A DNA stretch of 64,000 nucleotides from CAZRAL01 sp964598005 (lineage in GTDB: Bacteria > Pseudomonadota > Gammaproteobacteria > Burkholderiales > Usitatibacteraceae): NCBI GenBank assembly GCA_964598005.1, contig CAZRAL010000003.1, positions 30,926 to 94,925 on the forward strand. Direction: 5' to 3'. This document shows positions 58,287-64,000 of the stretch, one piece after another (position 1 is the first letter of the stretch; the number at the start of each line of letters is the position of its first letter). A program made the translations under genes and the position numbers. The notes beneath the pieces were generated by a model. It was not told the origin of the DNA. It did no database searches and saw only the letters and a list, made by a program, of their open reading frames with translations.

Positions 58287-59348
58287 TTATTGGCGGGATA
58301 CTGGTTGAATAGGAAAAGGAATGGTATAGGGCAGAGGCAGTAGCGTTAGCACCGGGCCATCCATCGCGCCATATTTCAGATCGTCCGTCTTGATACTCTC
58401 AATCTGTGCAACCACAAGTGCATCAAAGCCACCATTAGGGGCTTTTGCAGCATTGGCAATTTCTCCTGCGGCCTGATCGCCGAAATGAGTGCTATATATT
58501 TTTTCTCCGGGTTGCGGCGTATGATCGATGCCAATATGTGCCAGCACCATGCGTCGCTTGAGAATACCGCGGTACAAGGTACGCGCTACGATTTCCTGAC
58601 CGGGATAGCATCCTTTCTTGAAACTGAGGCCGCCAATCAGATCGAAATTGACCATTTGTGGAACGAATGTATCCTGGGTAGCGGGCAGAATCGTGACCAG
58701 ACCCTCCTGAAGCGTGAGCCAATCCCAGCCGTTTGCGCCAATCGTGCAAGCAGTTATTGCTAACGCGTTCCAATACGGAATGGCCTGTTCCGCGGCTGTG
58801 ACGATTTCAAAACGCCGGGCAGAAATGCGGATAAGCCACCCTAAATTGAGAGAGACAGCCTGCATGGGGCAAGGTGGGATGTTACGGGTCATGTTTTGCA
58901 GTACAGTCTCGACGCCTGGTCCGGCAATACCGATTCGAACCCAATCGGAACTGACATCCTCCAGCTTTACTTTGGAACGCAACACGAACATTTGCAGACG
59001 TTTCTGAATCGCGGCCTGTAACACACGTGGCAGTTGCAAAAAATATTCCTGCGGTGTCTTCCAGATCAGAAAAGTAGCCAGTAATCGTCCTTTGGGCGAA
59101 CACCAGCCATTCCATTGGGCAGTGTGGTCGCCCAGTGCCAGAATATCGTTGCAAAATTGGGCGTGCAAAAAAGCCGCAGCGTCTTCACCGGTTACCCGAA
59201 TGAGCCCCTGGTGCGACAGATCGCATAATATTGCGGAGCTATTTTTCAGCGCTTTATCTTCCAATGCTTGATTACCAAAGGTAACAATGCGACCTTGATC
59301 GAACTGCGCGCCGATAGACTGCAAATGGGATAGCCACACTTCGGACAT
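58287..59348 (-). CDS. ygfZ: Folate-binding Fe-S cluster protein YgfZ
   Basis: YgfZ uses tetrahydrofolate and helps assemble or repair Fe-S enzymes such as MiaB. The 353-residue GcvT-like protein has the diagnostic LSFKKGCYPGQEIVARTLYRG region with its conserved cysteine. It also has the N-terminal LIRVTGEDAAAFLHAQFCND and the LLATFLIWKT strand. The start is the ATG before SEVWLSHLQS; a longer frame has an extra 20 residues not seen in the family. It is divergent from ygfX. Confidence 0.93.
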   Translation of the reverse strand: MSEVWLSHLQSIGAQFDQGRIVTFGNQALEDKALKNSSAILCDLSHQGLIRVTGEDAAAFLHAQFCNDILALGDHTAQWNGWCSPKGRLLATFLIWKTPQEYFLQLPRVLQAAIQKRLQMFVLRSKVKLEDVSSDWVRIGIAGPGVETVLQNMTRNIPPCPMQAVSLNLGWLIRISARRFEIVTAAEQAIPYWNALAITACTIGANGWDWLTLQEGLVTILPATQDTFVPQMVNFDLIGGLSFKKGCYPGQEIVARTLYRGILKRRMVLAHIGIDHTPQPGEKIYSTHFGDQAAGEIANAAKAPNGGFDALVVAQIESIKTDDLKYGAMDGPVLTLLPLPYTIPFPIQPVSRQ

Positions 59349-59393
59349 GATATAAGCCAGCAATGAAGATAATTGAATTTTAACCGGTTGCCG

Positions 59394-59855
59394 ATGATAG
59401 AAGATCAAGATATTCGTTTAATTGCACTACGGCCTTCACGATTGCTTGCCACCGTTTTTTCTTTGGGCATTGCGGCAACCTTGGGAGGCATCGTCTTTAT
59501 AAGCGAAACAGCAATGGTTTCCATACCGTTATGCACTGGAATTGTTGTTTTATATGTTTGGCACATGCGGCGCATATTGTTATGGTCACAACATTCGATT
59601 ATTGGTTTTGCGCTTTATGAAGCTAAGGACCTCAAAGAGACGGTACAAAAAATTTTACTGAAACAGCGAGATGGGAACCTGCAAGAAGCCAGAATAATGC
59701 CGCATGGTTTTGTAAGCGCGTGGATGACGTGCGTAAAGTACCAATACTGTGAAGGAAAATGGATCAAGCGTTTTCCACGCACATTGCTGCTCATGGCCGA
59801 CAGCCTCGATACTGAAGCGTTTCGACGCATACGTGTAGATCTCAAGTGGGGCTGA
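59394..59855 (+). CDS. YgfX-like membrane protein
   Basis: The 153-residue protein has two hydrophobic segments near residues 19-63 (LLATVFSLGIAATLGGIVFI and PLCTGIVVLYVWHM). A soluble C-terminal part ends LLLMADSLDTEAFRRIRVDL followed by KWG. Position next to ygfZ and the AFRRIRV ending match the YgfX/CptA family. E. coli CptA has been reported as a toxin that affects FtsZ/MreB with partner CptB; a CptB partner is not seen here, so the toxin role is uncertain. Confidence 0.68.
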   Translation: MIEDQDIRLIALRPSRLLATVFSLGIAATLGGIVFISETAMVSIPLCTGIVVLYVWHMRRILLWSQHSIIGFALYEAKDLKETVQKILLKQRDGNLQEARIMPHGFVSAWMTCVKYQYCEGKWIKRFPRTLLLMADSLDTEAFRRIRVDLKWG

Positions 59856-59948
59856 TGCGCTTTTCTTTGACAGTTACACGGGCAATCTAGTGGCGTGCTA
59901 AGAGCGTGCCAGTATAATGTCGACTTCGCTGAACTTCGCTACCTTTCT

Positions 59949-62900
59949 ATGAGTGTATCCCACCACGTCGCGCAGCCTCTGCTGACACTGCGCGGCCCTT
60001 TGGCGCTTTCCGCATTTCGGTTGGATAAATTATTGTCGCTACTTCGACAAGCGCATACCGAAATAGCCGGAATCGCCAGTGAATATGTTCATTTTGTGCA
60101 TGCAGCCGGTATGCTAAACGCAGCACAACACCAGGTTCTGCAACGTTTGCTGACTTATGGGCAGCTGCCGGAGAACCCATCCCAGGGCACGTTGTTTCTG
60201 GTGCTGCCACGTATGGGGACGATTTCGCCTTGGGCTTCCAAGGCTACCGATATTGCGCATAACTGTGGTCTCGATCAAATCGATCGTATCGAGCGCGGTA
60301 TGGCCTATTATGTACAAAGTTCGGCAGTGCTCTCCGAGGCAGCCAGGGTCGCCATTGTCAAGGCGATTCATGATCCCATGACCGAAACGGTTTGCAGCAC
60401 CATGGATGAAGCGGCGCAATTATTTGCCGTCCAAAATCCGCAGCCCTTGGCCACCATACCAGTTATGCAGGGCGGCAAACCGGTATTGATCGAGGCCAAT
60501 AGCGAGATGGGACTAGCGCTTTCGGCAGATGAAATCGATTATCTTTTCGACTACTACACGCGCATCCAGCGCAATCCGACCGACGTTGAATTGATGATGT
60601 TTGCTCAGGCGAATTCCGAGCATTGTCGGCATAAAATTTTTAATGCCAGATGGATCATCGACGGCGAGGAAAAAGCGCAGAGCCTGTTTTCGATGATCCG
60701 CAATACGCATCAAGTGTCACCGAAAGGCACGATTGTGGCGTATTCCGACAATTCGGCGGTCATGGTCGGCGCAAAAATCAACCGTTTTTTCGCGCGCGAT
60801 GGAAAATTCGCCTACCAAGAAGACGATACGCACATCCTGATGAAGGTGGAAACGCATAATCATCCCACTGCCATTGCGCCATGGCCTGGTGCAGCGACGG
60901 GCTCGGGAGGGGAAATCCGCGATGAAGGCGCGACCGGAACCGGCGCAAAACCTAAAGCGGGATTGACCGGATTTTCGGTCTCCAATCTGAATATTCCGGG
61001 GCATGAACGTCCTTGGGAGAAGGCCTACGGCAAGCCAGCGCGGATCGCATCCGCGTTAGCCATCATGACCGAAGCCCCGCTTGGTGGTGCAGCATTTAAT
61101 AATGAATTTGGCCGCATCAATTTATGCGGATATTTCAGAACCTACGAGCAGGAAACAGGTGGTGTGGTATGGGGTTATCACAAGCCGATCATGATCGCCG
61201 GCGGTGTGGGGAATATTTCGCATCAGCATACCCACAAGATGCCGTTGCCTCCCGGCACGCTATTGCTACAGTTGGGCGGCCCAGGTATGCGTATTGGCTT
61301 GGGCGGGGGCGCCGCATCGTCCATGAATTCTGGTACGAATACGGAGCGGCTCGATTTTGATTCCGTACAGCGCGCTAACGCCGAGATGCAGCGCCGTTGT
61401 CAGGAGGTGATCGATCATTGTTGGGTGCTAGGTGAAAATAACCCGATTCTGTCAATACACGATGTGGGGGCAGGGGGTTTGTCGAATGCCTTACCTGAAT
61501 TAGCGCATGGCGGGGGAGTGGGGGCGCGCCTGAATTTGCGTGCGGTGCCCATTGAAGAGCCCGGTATGTCCCCACGAGAAATCTGGAGCAATGAATCGCA
61601 GGAGCGCTATGTACTGGCTATAGCACCCGCATCGCTTCCATTATTTCAGACGATATGCGAACGCGAGCGCTGTCCCTTTGCTGTGGTAGGAACAGCCACT
61701 GCGGAGCCGCAATTGATCGTGAGCGATCCCTTGTTGGGTGCTGATGCGGTGCATATGGAAATGGAAGTTTTGCTGGGTAAACCACCCCGCATGGTGCGGG
61801 AGGCGGCCTCAGTAGCGCCATCTCTTGTACCGCTTGATCTTTCGATGATCGAGCTTAAGGAAGCGGTTTATCGGGTACTGAAATTACCGGCTGTGGCCGA
61901 TAAATCCTTTCTCATCAACATTGGTGACCGATCGGTAGGGGGCTTGACCGTGCGCGAACAAATGGTCGGCCCCTGGCAGGTACCGGTTGCCGATTGTGCC
62001 GTGACCTTGATGGGTTTCGATACATTTCGTGGTGAAGCGATGGCGATGGGCGAATGCACACCACTGGCTGTTATCGATGCCCCGGCATCGGGCCGCATGG
62101 CGGTGGGTGAAGCGATCACCAATATTGCCGCGGCTGATATTGAAAATATTGGCGATATCAAACTTTCGGCCAACTGGATGGCGGCGGCAGGTTATCCCGG
62201 CGAAGACGCAAAATTATTTGAAACCGTCAAGACGGTAGGAATGGAGTTGTGCCCGGCTTTGGGAATTGCCATTCCCGTCGGCAAAGATTCGCTCTCGATG
62301 AAAACGGTATGGAAAGAGGGCCAGAAAGATAAGCAGGTGGTAGCGCCCGTATCGTTGATCGTCTCGGCCTTTGCCCCGGTTCGGGACGCATCTTTAACCT
62401 TGACGCCCGAGCTATCTGCCGAACCTGAAACGGAGTTGATCCTGATCGATTTGGGCAACGGCAAAAACCGGCTGGGAGGTTCAGCGCTGGCGCAGGTATA
62501 TGCACAGACCGGCGATATTGCGCCGGATGTTGATAATCCGGTTAATCTTTGCGCGTTATTCACGGCAATCCGTGATTTGGCACGCGCTGGAAAATTGCTG
62601 GCTTATCACGATCGCTCTGATGGTGGCTTATTGGCGACGCTGGCTGAAATGTTGTTTGCCTCGCATCGCGGGATTACCGTCTACCTGGATACACTGACCT
62701 ATGCCGCGGGCGAAGCGGATGTCGATGATTACGATGTCAGTACCACCGCGAAAAAACTGGCGGAAAACGATGCGGTGTTAAAGGCCGTTTTTAACGAAGA
62801 AATGGGAGCGGTGGTCCAAATTCGCAAACCGGAACGCGCCCAGGTGATGCAGGTGTTACGTGAAGCTGGCCTGGCACCCATGAGTCAGGTGATTGGCCAT

Positions 62901-63911
62901 CTGAATGCAGCTGATGAGCTGCGCTTTATTCGTGGCGGGAAGCCCATCTTTGCCGAAAAACGAGTCGATTTGCAACGGGCGTGGAGCGAGACCAGTTATC
63001 TCATTCAATCGCAACGCGATAATCCGCTTACCGCCAAACAAGAATACGACCGCTTGCTGGATCTCAATGATCCGGGATTGAGTGCGACCCTGACTTTTGA
63101 CTTGGCGGAAAATATTGCAGCCCCCTTTATCGCCAGCGGGGTTCGACCCAAAATTGCGATTCTGCGCGAGCAGGGCGTCAATGGCCAATTGGAAATGGCC
63201 CATGCTTTCGATCAGGCCGGATTTGCAGCCCACGACGTACACATGAGCGATATTATTTCCGGCCGCATTTCGCTCAAGAATTTTAAAGGGTTGGCCGCCT
63301 GTGGTGGCTTTTCCTATGGTGACGTACTGGGGGCAGGGGAGGGGTGGGCCAAATCGATTTTATTCAATGCCCGCGCACGCGAGGAATTTCAGCTTTTTTT
63401 CCAGCGCAGTGACTCGTTCGCTGTCGGCATGTGTAATGGCTGCCAGATGATGTCCAATCTGAAAGAAATCATTCCAGGCGCTGAAAACTGGCCCCATTTT
63501 GAACGCAATCTTTCAGAGCAGTACGAGGCCCGTACGGTCATGGTGGAAATCGATTCTTCCCCATCGTTATTTTTTGCCGGCATGGCGGGCAGCCAGATTC
63601 CGCTTGTTACGGCGCATGGTGAAGGGCGGGCTGTATTCAGCGATCAAACACAACAAGATGCCGCGCGCCGATTATGCACTTTGCATTTTATCGATAACTA
63701 CGGGCAATCGACGGAAACTTTTCCAGCCAATCCAAATGGCTCGCCAGATGGTATGACCGGCTTTACCACGCCAGACGGGCGTTTCACAATCATGATGCCG
63801 CATCCGGAACGCGTTACCCGCAGCGTGAATTTATCCTGGCATCCAAAAGACTGGCCGCAAGCCAGCCCCTGGCTGCAGATATTCAGAAATGCCAGACGCT
63901 GGAGCGGCTAA
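59949..63911 (+). CDS. purL: Phosphoribosylformylglycinamidine synthase
   Basis: PurL converts FGAR and glutamine to FGAM in purine synthesis. The 1320-residue single-chain form contains the linker and two synthase halves (KVETHNHPTAIAPWPGAATG and GGEIRDEGATG, then LGGGAASSMNSGTNT). A C-terminal glutaminase follows, with GGFSYGDVLGAGEGWA, the catalytic cysteine in GMCNGCQMMSNLKE, and MPHPERV. The start is ATG 59949; the upstream TTG-started frame adds 18 residues not typical of the family. The 89 bases after the stop show nothing. Confidence 0.97.
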   Translation: MSVSHHVAQPLLTLRGPLALSAFRLDKLLSLLRQAHTEIAGIASEYVHFVHAAGMLNAAQHQVLQRLLTYGQLPENPSQGTLFLVLPRMGTISPWASKATDIAHNCGLDQIDRIERGMAYYVQSSAVLSEAARVAIVKAIHDPMTETVCSTMDEAAQLFAVQNPQPLATIPVMQGGKPVLIEANSEMGLALSADEIDYLFDYYTRIQRNPTDVELMMFAQANSEHCRHKIFNARWIIDGEEKAQSLFSMIRNTHQVSPKGTIVAYSDNSAVMVGAKINRFFARDGKFAYQEDDTHILMKVETHNHPTAIAPWPGAATGSGGEIRDEGATGTGAKPKAGLTGFSVSNLNIPGHERPWEKAYGKPARIASALAIMTEAPLGGAAFNNEFGRINLCGYFRTYEQETGGVVWGYHKPIMIAGGVGNISHQHTHKMPLPPGTLLLQLGGPGMRIGLGGGAASSMNSGTNTERLDFDSVQRANAEMQRRCQEVIDHCWVLGENNPILSIHDVGAGGLSNALPELAHGGGVGARLNLRAVPIEEPGMSPREIWSNESQERYVLAIAPASLPLFQTICERERCPFAVVGTATAEPQLIVSDPLLGADAVHMEMEVLLGKPPRMVREAASVAPSLVPLDLSMIELKEAVYRVLKLPAVADKSFLINIGDRSVGGLTVREQMVGPWQVPVADCAVTLMGFDTFRGEAMAMGECTPLAVIDAPASGRMAVGEAITNIAAADIENIGDIKLSANWMAAAGYPGEDAKLFETVKTVGMELCPALGIAIPVGKDSLSMKTVWKEGQKDKQVVAPVSLIVSAFAPVRDASLTLTPELSAEPETELILIDLGNGKNRLGGSALAQVYAQTGDIAPDVDNPVNLCALFTAIRDLARAGKLLAYHDRSDGGLLATLAEMLFASHRGITVYLDTLTYAAGEADVDDYDVSTTAKKLAENDAVLKAVFNEEMGAVVQIRKPERAQVMQVLREAGLAPMSQVIGHLNAADELRFIRGGKPIFAEKRVDLQRAWSETSYLIQSQRDNPLTAKQEYDRLLDLNDPGLSATLTFDLAENIAAPFIASGVRPKIAILREQGVNGQLEMAHAFDQAGFAAHDVHMSDIISGRISLKNFKGLAACGGFSYGDVLGAGEGWAKSILFNARAREEFQLFFQRSDSFAVGMCNGCQMMSNLKEIIPGAENWPHFERNLSEQYEARTVMVEIDSSPSLFFAGMAGSQIPLVTAHGEGRAVFSDQTQQDAARRLCTLHFIDNYGQSTETFPANPNGSPDGMTGFTTPDGRFTIMMPHPERVTRSVNLSWHPKDWPQASPWLQIFRNARRWSG

Positions 63912-64000
63912 TTTCCCTATAAGTTGCATTGACAGTAATTTTGACGTAGTGCCGATTTTTATTGTGAGTGAAGGGAAAAAATCTGGCGGTCAATAATTAG

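Noticed and set aside
1..64000. CRISPR arrays, rRNA genes, replication origin and complete insertion sequences.
   Set aside because: No regularly spaced short repeats, no rRNA sequence, no origin-like iterons and no intact transposase were seen in the window.

Overview
The window looks like a chromosomal segment of a betaproteobacterium of moderate GC content. Supporting signs are the gene orders ribBA-ribH-nusB, thiL-pgpA and lpxD-fabZ-lpxA-lpxB-rnhB, a class I PHA system with phasin and PhaR, a QueE with the CX14CX2C cluster spacing, an arginine succinyltransferase (ast) operon, and chromosomal-integron-type attC sites. I cannot name the genus from sequence alone.

Layout. 0-4 kb: riboflavin, transcription and thiamine/phospholipid genes. 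4-11 kb: a secreted metzincin-like protease, an IS3-type remnant, a small methyltransferase, an exported TAP-like hydrolase and a MORN-repeat exported protein. 11-16 kb: a NatAB-like ABC exporter and a DinG/YoaA helicase. 16-22 kb: the lipid A block, rnhB, a SPOUT methyltransferase, a queuosine-precursor transporter and a SemiSWEET. 22-27 kb: a DUF4397 lipoprotein, a GDSL autotransporter and an orphan S24 repressor with visible operators. 27-30 kb: prfC, queE, queD. 30.5-33.3 kb: a run of hypothetical minus-strand genes separated by attC-like sites (integron cassettes without a visible integrase). 33.3-38.5 kb: astCADB. 38.7-41.2 kb: a TPR/LuxR-type regulator followed by two tandemly duplicated 59-residue peptides with double-glycine leaders. 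41-43 kb: repeat-rich DNA around an amino-acid-binding protein. 43-48.6 kb: a beta-propeller protein, a polysaccharide deacetylase, a fatty acid hydroxylase and a large secreted trypsin-like protease. 48.6-52.7 kb: rlmD, tRNA-Ser(UGA), and cytochromes b561 and c' with another haem protein. 52.7-58.2 kb: phasin, phaR, rimO, phaC, phaB. 58.3-64 kb: ygfZ, ygfX, purL.

Mobile DNA. Three families of short non-coding elements recur. Family A (about 274 bp full length, ends CTGATGTTACGCA) has three copies, each flanked by an apparent 7-8 bp target duplication, plus a diverged core. Family B (about 130 bp, ends GACTTCTTTCGAAACT) has three copies, one inside the pha cluster. Family C (about 366 bp, ends AAGGAACCTCTG) has one complete copy, one large partial copy and fragments.

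The most unusual locus is the TPR/LuxR regulator with the duplicated double-glycine peptides at 38.7-41.2 kb. The peptides have leaders matching the class II bacteriocin/pheromone consensus, and their promoter regions and that of the regulator contain similar TTGTT...TTAA inverted repeats. No transporter or maturation enzyme for the peptides lies in the window. The integron-cassette-like stretch is the second most notable region.
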